Source of the DNA: Albifimbria verrucaria
Taxonomy: Eukaryota; Ascomycota; Sordariomycetes; Hypocreales; Stachybotryaceae
Length of the DNA stretch: 64,000 nt
Assembly (NCBI GenBank): GCA_020081605.1
Contig: JAHREC010000009.1
Span: 2,170,001-2,234,000 of the forward strand
Reading direction: 5' to 3'
The notes beneath the pieces were generated by a model, which searched no databases, was not told the origin of the DNA, and was given only the letters and a program-made list of their open reading frames with translations. Positions within the stretch are counted from its first letter, which is position 1. Every line of letters begins with the position of its first letter. Positions 27,055-40,054 of this stretch are shown here, in pieces. The position numbers were made by a program, and so were the translations under genes.

Positions 27055-27890
27055 AGCGTGTAATTGGGAGGTTTGCTCACTCGTACCTTCACGGACTCCA
27101 CTAAGGATTTTCAATTTTTCATGATTATATGGTTAGTGATACCAGACACATTTTTGTATATATTCGCATCGGATGGCGTTGGTTGGCGCGAAATGTCCTT
27201 ATTTTAATTGTTAGGAAACTTCACGCCATGGGCAGGCTATTTGCGGCCAGGTGTGCCTCCTCCGTGGAAGTATGCAGCAACTATTGATACATATGTTGTT
27301 TTATCATCTTCATGCATGCACTTGGTAGTCGATGCAGAGGGGAAACCTCTTATTCAAGTAAACAATATTTGTGACATCCACTCTAGAGTTTCCAACTCTA
27401 TCGTGATGACCACACGTAACGTACAAGTCATACTTTCATGTCCGGCTGCCTATGCGTGATTAGCTGTGAATCGTACTGTTTCATAACAAGGATACTATCT
27501 TACTCCATGCAAAGATGAGGCTGCCATTTTCACATATTGGAAGAACCATGTGCGGTGACTGGATGCACGATACTATACCCACTCGGCATCTCAATGCCTT
27601 CATCTCTCGAGAAGGGTAGCCTTGACCGATAGCAAAATGTGTGGAGTATAAGGATTTCAAGTGCTTGGAAGGTGGTTGTTCAATATTGAGAATATCATAC
27701 GGTAATTCTATTCTTTCAATGCCTAGTTGTTTCTTTTCGAATGCCGCGAGCCTCATCCCGCAACCGGGAGAGATGTCTGTATAGGTTTTACTGTATTATA
27801 TCGTCGCCCACTGTATCCTAGGCCCTTCACCTTTGGGGTGTGTGCATGCTGAGAGATTGACATGAACTGTCTTGAAGTGGGACAGCTACC
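27055..27890. other. convergent intergenic region
   Basis: 3' sides of the BIM1-like gene and Doa1/PLAA. No supported gene. Confidence 0.6.
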
Positions 27891-30330
27891 TTATCTTTGC
27901 GCGACCCTTCGGCACTCCCCAATAATAGCCTCTACCCGTTCTTCCAAGCTCTTGGCTGCTACAGTATTTAGCCAGTTTGATACGTCAAACATTGCTGAAA
28001 GATCTTTAGATGTGGAAATGACTGTTCCAAGAGCAACCAAGCCACGGTACAGGACCTCCGAGTCACTCTGTCCCTTGAGTATGTTACCGAGCATCTCAAC
28101 CAAGCGGCGACGCTGGTCCACGGTGAGCAGCTTCTCTTTATTGACAAGAACAGAATAATTCAAAAGTGTCGTTGTTACCGCTATCAGTATGTTGCGGTTG
28201 AACTTTCCAATTGGTTCAGCACCGCTGATGCCCAGTATGCGCTCAAGGTAGGTAAACACCTGAGGTGCCTGAGCAATCAGTAGGCTCCGACCGTTTGCTG
28301 AAATGGAGAGATTCGCCAATGTACGGACACCCATCATGGTGGCATTTTCATTCGGTGTAGTATCATTAGGAATGGATGAGGAAATGGCAATATCAATCAA
28401 AGTACCATGGGTTGGGTCTGAGAATTGAGCTGAGGCTGGATAGCGAGCTACGCAGCGAAGAACGTCTAAACCAGGTAATCGCTCTGAGTATGGCCATTGC
28501 TGGACAATTTTCACAACCAGGTCCAGTGCTCCCGGTGGAATAGCCTTGGAATTTTCCAAGGCTTGGCGAAGACTTTGAAGGAGAGACTCATCGCTAGGAT
28601 TCAAGGCCACGTCTTTGAGACCTGCTGAAATCATGGTCTTATTCGTACTGGCAATCTTGTTGAAAATGGCTAGATGATAGGTTAGAGGCTATGTCGATAG
28701 AAGGATACTAGCAAGAGAACACCTACCTTCGTATTTAGCAGCAGAGATGCTCAAGTACTCTCGTTGGGGAGTAGCTTCGTCTGTTGAGGCCGCGATGTAT
28801 CACCGGGACGATATCGAGCCTCCGTGCCGTAGGGGTCTGGGCCACTTGGTTGGGAACTCTGTCCTAAAGTAGCACCTTTTGTGTTTTCGGTGATGAAGTT
28901 GGCCACATTATCGAGATAGCTGAGCGGTAGTTCATTGTCGTTGAGAAATTTGGTTGCTCTCTCGTATGGGTTCTCCGACAGGTTGTAAGGTAGTTTCAGC
29001 GGTGGTTTTCCATCCTCAATATCCACATCGAAAACGTAATCATAAGAGTTCCCTTTGTACTCGACCTTCTTACCTGTACTGCCCACAGCATCTACAACCG
29101 TGCCAACGTTAACCCACTGCTGTTGACTAACTGACCACTGGTGTGCTGTAATGCTACCATTATCCTCGCGGATCATCTGTACCTGGCCTTCCTTGGTGCC
29201 TGACTTTGTTGTTAGGAACTCCGGGCCGGGAAGTTTCTCCTTGTTGATGCTACCCATCTGCTGCTGGGGAATCGAAGACTGCTTGACAGAGTCTTCAAAT
29301 TGTGATAGAGTCTCTTGGTCTGCGAACCGGTCCTGCTGCCTGGTGAAGATCCTTACGATACCGTCGCTGGCTCCGGTTACAATATCACCGGTATCTGTAT
29401 TCACAGCAACGGTCCAGACCGAGATAGCAGGATGTGTGATTGTCTGGATGCATTCCGAGCCTTTCCATACTCTAACTGTTCGATCCTCTCCAGAGCTTAC
29501 CAGCTCCCCTGAGGGCAAGCTAGTAAGACAATACACGAAGCTCTCATGGCCACGGAGCTCCCCAACTTGTTGGCCGTTGAGCTTCCAAAGTCGTACGATG
29601 CCGTCATTGCTGGCACTGGCAATGTCAGCGCCACTGGGGTGACTGCTAGGAACAACGCAGAGGGCGCGGACCACATCAGGAGTGTAGATGGTATTACGAG
29701 GCATTGCCTCACCCGCTGTAGACTGACGTAGATCAAAGACCCTTATGCTCTTGTCTGCACAGCCGGTTACGACGGTGTTGTCGTCTAGTGCGACCACATT
29801 CCAGACGGCCAAGCCTTCGTGACCGCCCAAAATCAGCTCCGTTTCCCACTTTTGCAAGTTCCATACCCGAGCCTGACCATCCCAACCTCCAGAAACGAGG
29901 TACTTCCCGCTGGGCGCAACGTGAAGGGTACAGACATTGTGCGCGTGTCCGATGAGAAGACGCTCAGCATGATCGGAAGACGAGCGACTAGGAGCCTTGA
30001 CCTCTATGATGGTATCCTTGCCACCTGACACAACCAACCCTTCAGGATGTTCCTGAGTGGCGGGGAAAAAGTTAATGAATTTATGTAGTCGGAGCCACGG
30101 CTGAGGAGCGAGCCATCGTAAGCCGGCGGGGATTGCTGGGTTCGATGCCAGATGCGAACGCTGCAGTCTCTGGAAGCGGAAAGAACGACATCGGGAGATG
30201 GGAAGCTCACAGCGCGGACCTGTTTGAGGGTTAGCTAGGTACCAATGCAAGGCGTGCAAGATGCAGGAGAGATTCAGCGTACATCGGCTTCGTGGCCGAC
30301 TAACTGCGCCGAGAGCTTGAAGTCACTCAT
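27891..30330 (-). CDS. Doa1/PLAA (Lub1, Ufd3) ubiquitin-binding Cdc48 cofactor (two frame breaks)
   Basis: About 773 residues; cytosolic/nuclear protein linking ubiquitin to Cdc48 in protein degradation and ubiquitin homeostasis. Exons 30330-30283, 30219-28727 and 28669-27891, with introns of 63 and 57 nt; junctions give GHEADVRAVSFPSPD and SAAKYEAIFNK. Domains: seven-bladed WD40 propeller (about 1-310, e.g. LVSGGWDGQARVWNL, TGCADKSIRVFDL), PFU ubiquitin-binding domain (about 358-462, ending LDNVANFITENTKG) and C-terminal PUL armadillo domain (about 515-773) that binds Cdc48. Two missing bases are inferred in G runs of the plus strand, 30062-30065 and 28766-28769; the total then equals 774 codons. 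It is divergent from the STRAP-like gene. Confidence 0.93.
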
Positions 30331-31765
30331 TTTCTGGTTCGCGTATGCCCAAATCACACCAGAACTGGATTCAATAGCAGCTGAATAGCGAGCGTCGTGG
30401 CAACTTGATATCAGGCAAGTACCGTCGATGGGGCCGTCCTTTCAAGTGGGGGTTGCTGCGTTTGTAAACGTGATATCGCGGGTTTGGTTGCGGTGATGAA
30501 AAGGGTAGAGAATCCGATATAGGCCAGGGGCGCTGGGAACTCGTGAAACCAAAGAAAGCCAGAGGACTTCACTGGCGGCTGGGTTGTGTAGCAGGAGGCA
30601 TGCGGAAATGGCTGAAGATGATGCTGCCAGCTAACATCAACTGACGTAGGCCGTCACTGAGCTGCCCCAGTATTCACCTTATCGATAGGTACATTGTGAG
30701 GAGCAGCTCCCCGCCGAAGGAAGTGGACATTTGCGGAACCTTTTTGAACCCCACCAGGCCAATGTACCTAATCCTTCAGGCAACCTTAAGGGTACCATCT
30801 TACCTTGCGGACGCGGTGATTTCCAGTTGCTACGAGCCCGCTGCCTGTAACTAAATACTGCCTGCCTAGGTAGGTACTCCTCTTAACATCCCTGTCAAAT
30901 GTCTGCTTTACTTGGGCATCTTTGTTGCATGCTGCCTGCCAGTGATTGGTAGGGATTGGCGCTTACGTCCAAGTCAAATGTGGCCAGGCCTAGGGCATAC
31001 CAAGCTGTGTAGTAGGTGCTGAAGTTGTAGGCATAGGTAGGTATCTACTTAGCTAGTAGGTACCTAATTCCCCTCCAAAGCGTTACCAAGTTCTCATGTG
31101 CCTATTTGGTACTCGAGGAAGTACCTCCCTCCGCCCAGCAACAAAGACGCTGGTTGCGTTTCGAAACGTGCTAATAACTTGTGTGGGGTAGGGGCAAGAG
31201 AAGCTTCGTGTAGATGCAGGTACATCTTAGCTGCAAGTACTTTCATGACACGAAGTCACTCGCTCCTCCTGCTTTCGCGTCTCCCCACCGTTCAAATGGT
31301 CAGGTACTGCGGGCTACTATCTCCCTAAAAGGAGGTAAGTAAGTGCGACGATAACCTCGAAAACCTTCTCCCACCTGACTCCTTCGAGATCACCATCGCT
31401 TCTTGAAGCAGGGCCGGCGAATCTCGTTTCGCCCTCCAACCCCTTATCAAGGTAAGCCTTTATTCTCAGGCTCTCGCACTGCGACTGCTCGCAGCTCGGT
31501 TCTGTCTGACCAACGGTCTGAAAAAGCGCTGGCCATCGAACCGCTTCGGTCCACTTGACCTCATTTTGCGCTTCACGGCGCCAGCTCCTCCTTCCATCGA
31601 AGCACTGTTTACAACCTCTTTTAACGAATTTGACGACTTGACGAATATCAACGCACCCACACCCTCGACAATCTATCGCTTCTTGACCTGTTCATCCTCC
31701 ACTGAACCTCTCCGACTTGATCTCTGCACTTTCAATCCCTCGCACCCAATCTCCAACGCGCCACT
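30331..31765. other. divergent promoter region between Doa1 and the STRAP-like gene
   Basis: Contains TAGGTAGGTACC-type motifs at about 30866-30880 and 31030-31066. The 31560-31760 part is C/T-rich on the plus strand, like a 5' leader. No supported gene. Confidence 0.55.
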
Positions 31766-32991
31766 ATGTCTACCGAACCTACGCCCCGGCAATATGTCCC
31801 TCTGACGTGCCACGGCCATTCTCGTCCCGTACCGCACATAAGCTTCTCGCATCTCGAAAAGGAGGAAACCTATTACCTCATCTCGGCCTGTAAAGGTGTG
31901 CCAGTCCGTTGTAATCCTGCGTCACCCTACTGACTTTTAGTTAAGATGGCAACCCGATGCTCCGTGATGGAGTCACTGGCGACTGGTACGTTTTAGCCAC
32001 AGCGCCATCACCGCGCGTGTGCCTTTCGGAGACTTTCAACTCAGCTAACTGCTTCCAGGATCAGGACCTTTATTGGCCATAAGGGTGCTGTATGGCAGGC
32101 TAGATTAAGCCCTGATGCATCCAACGCGGCCACTGCGTCCGCCGATTTCACTGCGTAAGTCCGCTCATAGTAGAGTTTGGACGCCGCCTTCATCTAACAC
32201 TTCTTCACTGGACAGAAAGATCTGGGATACTCACACCGGCGAACTGCTTTACACCCTTCAGCACGATCATATCGTCCGCGCCGTCGCCTATCCACCCGAC
32301 AACTCCGATCTTGTGGCCACCGGAGGCATGGAGAAGAAACTTCGGGTGTTTGATTTGACGGAGCTTGCGGCATCGAACTCTGAAACTCCTGTCACCATCC
32401 CGGCCTCGGCCGGCTTTGAAATTGGCGAGGGCGTGCACACCGGCTCCATTAAATTCATCTGCTGGACCCAGGATCCCAATGTGGTAGTTACGGCTTCGGA
32501 CAAGACGATCCGATGGCTCGACCTCCCTAGTCGAGCTTGCATTCATCATGAGGTCCTTGACGGAGATATAAAGTCCTGCGAAATGGTATCATTGTCACCT
32601 GAGCACTCGTCCCCAGACGATATCGGCGGAGGCAAACCTGTCCTCGCCGTGTCAGCGGGCAAAACCGTCTATTTCTGGGGTGGTGACCGAGCCATGGATG
32701 AGTTGAAGCGCATCCCTTACCGTACACCATCGCTAGTGTCGCACTTGATGTCAAGGGGCGGAAATTGGTTGTAGGGGAAGAGCCAGGCACCTGGGCCAAG
32801 GTCCTGCGTTACGACGACGGGGTCGAATTGGACACTCACAAAGGACACCATGGTCCTATCTGGTCCATTGCATTCTCCCCGGATGGGAAATTATATGCCA
32901 CAGGCTCAGAAGATGGCACTATCAAAATGTGGAAGAATTGCGACGGCTTCTACGGCTTATGGCGAGGGGTGCCGAGCGGTCGGCGGAATAG
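31766..32991 (+). CDS. STRAP-like WD40 repeat protein (two frame breaks)
   Basis: About 347 residues forming a single WD40 propeller, homologous to serine/threonine kinase receptor-associated protein (STRAP/UNRIP), an adaptor tied to SMN/snRNP and translation complexes in animals; the fungal role is not settled. Exons 31766-31895, 31946-31985, 32059-32154 and 32216-32991, introns of 50-73 nt. Repeats seen include FIGHKGAVWQARLSPDASNA, KIWDTHTGELLYTLQHDHIV, VVTASDKTIRWLDLPS and FSPDGKLYATGSEDGTIKMW. The first intron uses the second of two nearby AGs (31945), because only that joins K to DGNPML in frame. Missing bases are inferred at 32727-32728 and in the GGGG run 32966-32969; with both, translation ends WRGGAERSAE at 32991. 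Without the second, the frame would run on to 33088. Confidence 0.88.
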
Positions 32992-33807
32992 AGAGACACA
33001 GAACGCAGCACTTGCTCCCTCACATGCAGCTCACTCGCCTCAGAGGGTCCCGACGCAGGGAATTCAAGCCGATGCTTTACGCCATTGAGTAGCGGGGACT
33101 CTGACCATGGCCTCGAAAACACCGATCACGGCGCTAAGAACTCATACACAAGGATGACCGTCCGTCAAGGATGCCACTCTCCGGACTAGTTAGGAGTGTG
33201 GTATAAGCTGCCATCTTTAGCTTGGAATTTGGGAGGCTAGCCCGTCATGTAATCCTGGCCTGATTCTTGCACATAGCTAGACATAGAGCCTTGTTCGAGG
33301 CAGTTGCCACAAGGCAGGAATACTTACACATACAGAAACCCTTCAGTAGAATTTTCATGGACTCGCAATCGGATGCTTCTGCCTGCCTAAACTGGCATAT
33401 GGCGGATTTGCCGACTAGGTGGCATGTTGCAGTCGCTTAACATCCTGAATCGTGTTCGCAGTTGATTTCTGTTAGTCTTTATTTTGCACGTGAATAAATG
33501 GCTTGAGCTGTATTATGGTGATGCGATACAAATAATTACTAGATGGTTGAATAAAGAACGTAGGATTCACATGGCAAATTCATCATATTCGGGGATGGGA
33601 TACCTTGGCCCAGCTGTCATAAGCCTGGGTCACACTGTAAAATGTATAAAAACTAACATCTCGGCAAAATCCTCATGTTTTGTTTATATGATTGCATATA
33701 CGTAGGTGTTGAGAACCAATTGTGATGGGAGAGGGATGGAATGCTCCTTGGGATGCAAGGGTAAATGAGATCATAATCATAATTGTTTATCGACAAATCC
33801 AAGACCA
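32992..33807. other. intergenic, no gene seen
   Basis: 3' side of the STRAP-like gene up to the tRNA. Moderately AT-rich, only short chance frames. Confidence 0.6.
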
Positions 33808-33889
33808 GCGTAATTGGTTTAGTGGTAAAATTCTCCGTTGCCATTCGTGCAGCGTCAGGGAGCCCTGGGTTCGATTCCCAGATTACGCA
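33808..33889 (+). tRNA. tRNA-Gly (GCC), about 11-nt intron
   Basis: The acceptor stem GCGTAAT pairs exactly with ATTACGC before discriminator A. D-arm GGTTTAGTGGTA and T-arm CTGGG-TTCGATT-CCCAG are standard for tRNA-Gly. The anticodon loop TTGCCA is followed by about 11 extra bases, fitting an intron at the canonical site after position 37. Removing it leaves the normal length of 71, though the anticodon stem (CTCCG with CAGGG) has one C-A mismatch and one G-T pair, so a degraded copy is possible. Confidence 0.78.
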
Positions 33890-33997
33890 GGATCCTTGAT
33901 TTTTGCCAGTTCAACTACACCTAATCAATTGTAGCCACGCTTTCGCATAATGCTTGAACTGCTTCGTAGTGAGTGAAACTTAGCTAATCTATGCTTG

Positions 33998-34032
33998 TAT
34001 TTATTATTTTTCTAAATTAATATACTTTTATA

Positions 34033-34071
<39 letters not shown>

Positions 34072-34248
34072 CTTTAATTATATTATTTATATTAATTTTA
34101 AAAAAATTTAATAAAAAGATATATATAGCTTTAAAGTTATATTTTTAATTAATTTAAAGTATATTTTCTATAAATATAATAATTAAATATTTAATATACC
34201 TTATCTTAATTATTTAAAGTATGTTTATATATTTTACGCTAGTTTAAT
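33998..34248. repeat. small AT-rich, RIP-like island with (TA)n run
   Basis: About 250 bases of nearly pure A/T, including a TA microsatellite (about 34038-34070), starting roughly 110 bases after the tRNA. Composition matches the isochore at 1-11460. Probably a short mutated remnant of an insertion beside the tRNA. Confidence 0.6.
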
Positions 34249-35974
34249 AGAACCGATAAAGTGTTCTATTTACTATACTTATAAGATACTATAGGTGGGC
34301 AGTCGCTCTATAGATGAGAGTTAACATCGATTTATACTATTATATTTACTGAGAAGAAGTACTAGTACCAAATGTGGATATCCATGTGAGACTTACTTTT
34401 GCTATTGCTCGAGCAGTATACAGCATCAATGCCTCTCCTACTGTATACGGGCGTAGTTACCTATGTTTAGCTATCTATCTATGTAGTAATGATAGCAGGC
34501 CTAACTCACGCATCAGGGCCCATTAAGTGTTCTTGCACGCCGGTGTGTTTGTCTATCTTATTGTTGCTCGGTAAGTCATACATGCTATACCCACCTATGT
34601 AAGGGCGGTGTTCTCTCTAACCAGAGAACAACATATAACAAGTCAACCTCTGACGTATCCGACCAAATGTGTGATATTATGATAATAATTTATATAAGAG
34701 TTACCACAAGATACTAGTTAAGTAGGTATATTCCCAGGACACCATGAAGGTTTCGAAATAATCACACTGACCATTTCAATGCCAGCGAATTTGATCCATG
34801 GTGTTACATACGTAGGATATTGTGATGTCGAAGTGAAAATAACTACCCATTATACATTACACATTGAAGGTCCTGTTCCAATATAGCGCCTACCCAAGTG
34901 TAGGTGTCGCTGTAAACCTGTATAAGGAAGGGTGAAACATATACGTATCACATGTAGACATGCATGACAAAGATGCAAAGATAGGTAGGCTATAGCGCGT
35001 TAATAGTAATAGAGGCAACTTGAACCTTTCACATATCAATTGATCCATCGATCCATCCGGATATATGTCGCGAAGAGTGCATAGACAGAATTGATGGCGA
35101 CAATCCACTAGGTTGAGGAGAATGGGTGTTCGGCTCCATGTCATCATATTGACGGAAGAGCAACGCCATCTACTTCACTCATACAATTGTTACAAATGCC
35201 ACAATGCGCAGTACTTGGGGATGTTCTGTTTAATTTTCTCGCCATGGACGGCTGCCTCTCTCATCACCCAGCTGGGATACCTCATACCAGAATGGCGAGT
35301 CACAATACTGGTGGATTAGATGCTGCGGCACTACCTAGTGTATGTAAGTGCCTACACTGGGAAAGTTGAAACCTGGGTGTTCCTGCCAGTTCTGTCTCTC
35401 GACACATGACATGCACATTGACTCACAGTTGCAGGCATCTGCTTCACCGTTTCCGCCTTGCCCTTGACCCCGTATTGCCTTCCGTCAAATACGTTTGTTG
35501 GGTGAGCATGTCACTACGGTAACCTACCCGCACGAATACCTGGGCAAGTTGGCCGGTTGGCTACCTACACAAACCTTTCATGTTCTAGCATCAATCCCAT
35601 AAATCTATGGTTGATGTCCTCCATTCACCGCTTACAGGTCGCGTCTTCGTCAGCAGAGGCCTCGATACCACCCCAGCAACCAATGATTCACTGCACGCAT
35701 TGCGCTCATCGGATTGAATCGATTGCCTCCTCGAAGCATATCTTCCTATCATCACACGTCACATCAGAAGGGTATGGACCTGATTCATCAGTGGTCAAAA
35801 ACCTACGAGATTGGCTTCTTATCTTGCCTACTCTCTTCTTCTCCTACATCATACCAAAGTTCATATGATCGACCTCATCAGACTTCCCATGCAGGTACTG
35901 CAATCTGGGGTGCAACCCTTTCCAATCCTTGAAATTCCTCTCATCCCCCATTTAGAGGTTCAGCCATCGGAGCC
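34249..35974. other. intergenic, possible degraded insertion and upstream exon
   Basis: 34249-34740 is unusual mixed sequence with a short palindrome (GTTCTC...GAGAAC near 34610-34628). 35640-35970 contains frames that could hold an extra N-terminal exon of the helicase, but no clean splice joins them to the frame at 35975. Confidence 0.4.
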
Positions 35975-38900
35975 ATGGCGACGACCCATGATAGCAAGCA
36001 CGTCCCCAAGAGGTGGGAAAAACTACCCGAATTCCCCTACCTAGCGAGGTCATGGGGCCACGAGATACACCAGTCCTTATGAGAACCGTCAAAGGAGCCT
36101 CTGAACCAAAGCAGGCGTATCTCCATGACAATTACAAAGTCATGAGATATGAGGCAACAGAACCAATGCGATTAGCTATTCAGCAGTTCAAGGGCAGAAC
36201 CATCGCTTCTGGATCGAATCAAGCATTCGTTCATACGAAGGTAAGGAGCTTTTCTTTCCCACCCATGAGCAAAGTTCCTGATTCAACTAGGTATTTCTCC
36301 AAGGATACACGTTCACACCTCTGGCGGCTACTGCCCGATTATCGTTTGTCATGGACTTGCCTCTCGACGACAGATCCGGCCAGTCCGAACGCCTCATACC
36401 AGGTACCCTTGTTGCCCTGAGTAGCGATGACTTTCAGTCTGAATGTCTCATCGCTACTGTAGCAGATGGTGTAGTTGGCGGAAACCCACAGCCAGATAGA
36501 ATAAAGGACGGTGTACTGCATCATACGATTGAACTTCGCTGGGCGCTATGCGAAGATGCCATATTCGATACTGGTAAGGAAATGACTATGATTGAAGCAG
36601 CGAATGGGTACTTCGAATCAATTCGTCACATACTGCTCGGGCTCCAACGGGTATCGTCTTTTCGGTGTGTTTTCTATTATGCCACTGGCACTCTTCTTGC
36701 TGACACTCAATTCTCCATAGAACGGCATTCGATGAATGTATAATGAACGGAGCCATTGTAGACAAGCAGATCAATAGAACGACGCAGCTACACCACCGAC
36801 AGCCTTCTCTTGAGCCAGGTAAACTTCTTGATGCTAGTCAAATGAAAGCGTTTCAACGTATCATGACTCGCGAGCTTGCAGTAGTGCAAGGGCCACCTGG
36901 GACAGGAAAGACCTTCACCAGTGTTGCCAGTTTACAAAGCTTAGTTGTGGCTACCCAGGGTTCCTTGGCGCACCTGTCCGAACGAGTGCCTCCAATTATT
37001 GTCGCCGCTCAAACCAACCATGCGCTTGACCAGTTGCTCCAGATATGCCTACAGCAGCAGATCGGCATCATAGCTCGGCTTGGCGGTCGCTCATCCAACG
37101 ATTCAATTAGCCAGCGGACTGTCCAGAGGATTTGCAGGAAGTCGAAGCATAAAATGCAACCTGATCCCGAAGAGAGAACTCGGAAAGAAACTGTAAACCG
37201 TTTCAAAGATCTCTTGGAAGTTGTGTTTCCTACGCGTCTTGTCTCCGCTGGTGATCTGTATATCAATGGGCTTCTTACATTTGACCAACACCAGTCCCTT
37301 ACGCAACCTGTAGAAGATTGGGAACGTTCATCAGCCATATGTGATCCCATAGAAGCATGGCTTGGAATCACTGACGAAGAACCTAAAACTTTTGGCCATT
37401 ATCCCAAAAGCTCAAGCACCCAATCGGGCAGTGAAACTTCGAGCGAGGAAGATTCGTATTGCCCAAATGAGGAATTCATCCCGGTCAATACCAATCGGAT
37501 CAGCGGCTTGCGAGCTTACAGACCATCTGACGACAACGACAACAAGATATGGCAGCACCAAGCGGAGCATTACTTAAAGACAACCACCAACTTATACGAC
37601 GTAAAGCCACCTATTCGCAGGATAATCTACTGGTATCTTGAGAAAAAGCTTGTTCAGCGAGGTACCAGAGATATTCGTGAATTGCTCCAAAGTCATGAGC
37701 AATGCACTCGCCGGCTGAAGATAAACCGCCACGGTCATGAAGCTAAAGTTCTCAGCAATGAAGAAGTGAACATTATTGGATGCACTACGACTGGATTAAC
37801 AAAATACTGGCATCTTCTTTATGCATTGGGTCCTCGTATACTTATGATTGAGGAAGCTGCCGAGACACGAGAGGCAAACATAGTCTCCAGGCTCTTCCCA
37901 ACTCTTGAGCAGCTCATACTCATTGGGGACCACCAACAGTTGATGCCCCAAGTAGATACACAAGTTCTGGCTTCTGCTCCTTATAACCTTCACGTTTCAC
38001 TATTCGAGCGGCTTGTGAACCTCGGGTTGCCCTATAGCACGCTGAACGTTCAGCGAAGAATGCGGCCAGAGATACGCCAGGTTATCAATGCTCTCTATCC
38101 TGATCTCGTCGACCATCACACCGTGGACCAGTTGCCGTCTGTCCCTGGAATGAAATTCAATCTCTGGTGGTTCAAACATGATCAGCCAGAGTCCAAAGCA
38201 TCTGTATCTTTCAGCAACAACACAGAAGCGGAGATGATAGTCGGGCTGGTTTGGCATCTCATTGCAACTGGTACTGACCCAAGAAAAATCACAATTCTGT
38301 CGTATTATTCTGGACAGATCAAACTTATCGACAGCAAACTTCGCGAATGCCGGCGACTGGGCAAGGTCCACCCTTCTCGGGAGTTGTCAGTAAGTACCAT
38401 TGACGGCTTCCAAGGCGAGGAGAACGATATCATCCTCTTGTCTCTTGTTCGAAGCCCTAGAAGCATTCACTCTACCAGCGTCGGGTTTGTTAGTTCGGAG
38501 AATCGGGCGACAGTAGCTCTGAGCCGGGCCAGGCGAGGCCTCTACATCTTCGGAAACGCAACTAATTTGCTCAAGGCTGATTTCAAAAGCAAGCAGACAT
38601 GGCAGAAAGTTTACAACGTCTTCGCAGATAAAAACCGAACAAGCTATTACTTGCCAATAACCTGCAAGGCTCATGGAACGGTCACGAACATAAACAAGCC
38701 TAGCGACTGGCACAAAGCGGCTGTGGATGGTTGTGACAAGTTATGCGTGAATACAAGAGGTACGAGTGATGCCTATCATCAGATGGACCACAAACCTGGC
38801 AAGGAACACGACCAACGGCAGGCCAGCCCAAGCACTTCTCCTCAACGCGCCGTCGTCCTACAAACCAAGCATACCTTGATGCTAGAAAATGAAGGTCGAT

Positions 38901-39007
38901 GTGATAGTTCACAAGACTTGGGGGCATTCTGCGCCAACTACGCTGCCCGAGCGAAAGCCGGCCCCGACGACAGCCATGCCACAAGCACGCTTGGTTCGCA
39001 CAAGTGA
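35975..39007 (+). CDS. Hrr1/ZNFX1-like SF1 helicase (UPF1-type), RNAi-linked (one frame break)
   Basis: About 975 residues. Exons 35975-36240, 36291-36664 and 36721-39007; introns of 50 and 56 nt. The N-terminal block (KRWEKLP, SERLIPGTLVALS, TMIEAANGYFESIRHILLGLQR) matches the region before the helicase core in ZNFX1/Hrr1 proteins. SF1 motifs: Walker A GPPGTGKT (about 271-278), motif II IEEAAE (about 590), motif III GDHQQLMP, motif IV QRRMRPEI, motif V TIDGFQGEENDIILLSLVRS, motif VI VALSRARRGLYI (about 814). Known: fission yeast Hrr1 works with the RNA-dependent RNA polymerase complex in siRNA-directed heterochromatin. One missing base is inferred near 36027-36038. The N-terminus may extend upstream. 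The Cys-rich NFX1-type tail common in relatives is not evident; another frame (38889-39203, ending ELNNPGMVNLID) may be the true C-terminus. Confidence 0.87.
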
Positions 39008-40054
39008 TAGCTTAATGAACGATGGATACTTTCATGTGGTTAGCCAGGGCAGTAGAAGACAAGCCAGGCATGTTGGGGACAGTCAGCCTACGGGCCAAAC
39101 TTCTTGCGGCTTATTGATTGATCTGGACATCGATGCTGAGTTGGAAAGACAGACGCTCGATGATGAATTAAACAATCCAGGCATGGTGAATTTAATCGAT
39201 TAGGTGCGAGGTGATGAAGATGTACGTTAATTACCAGTCATGGCATCTTCAAACACGAGACGCTTCCATTTGGACGAGAGCAGCGAGGGGCAGAAACAGA
39301 CGTTCTTGAACGGAGGATGGGAAACAGGACTTTTATATTTATGGGTAAACAAGAAAGGCCAATTCTTGCTCGCTGACACAGAGGCATGGCACGACTAGGC
39401 TGGGATAGGCTAGAAATGACAATGAGCTTGAGACGAGACTTGGCTTAGACAGGGGCGTAGCTTTGCCTTACCAATATCAAAAATTGAGAATGGGCTCAAG
39501 GGTATGAAAAATCCGATTGCCCGTCCCATCAATGACTGCTTATCTAAGAGGGTAAATAAGCCAGAAGGGTTGATGCAAGGTGAATTACCTACCTGGACCA
39601 CAGGTGGTGGTGAAGAAAGAAGTCGAGGTGGCAGGCGCGGTAGTTTGATGTGTGGCTGGAGATACGTACCTACCTATCTTGGATAAGATAACTTGCGAGA
39701 GTAGCGTCAACTCTGAGAACTAAACGGACATCATCAACAGTGTAGTAGTCCCTTAGTAAATCAGCCAAGGGCGCAATACGAAGCGATTTCTCCATTTCGA
39801 TCTACAAAAGAAAACGAGGCGGATTCTCTCTTTGACCGGGGTGTCAGGTCCTCGACCGTGAAGGCATTGGTCTGTTGCACACGTGCAGCTCAGTCCCGGC
39901 CAGAGCTTCAGGCAAAGGCACCCTTGCAAAGCGACTGCCCTTCACGCGCCTGCACGGATTTACGTATATCGCTTTCTAGGCACTTCGACAAGAACCGGGC
40001 ACAGACCCTTGCCAGAGAATTAGGCCTTGCGCCGGACGAGTGTTAGCCACGGCC
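39008..40054. other. intergenic, Spt8 upstream region
   Basis: No supported gene apart from a possible alternative C-terminal frame of the helicase to 39203. A TACCTACCTA motif lies near 39667. Confidence 0.55.

Noticed and set aside
29151..29642. 163-residue frame antisense to Doa1
   Set aside because: Shadow of the WD40 coding strand; no homology expected.
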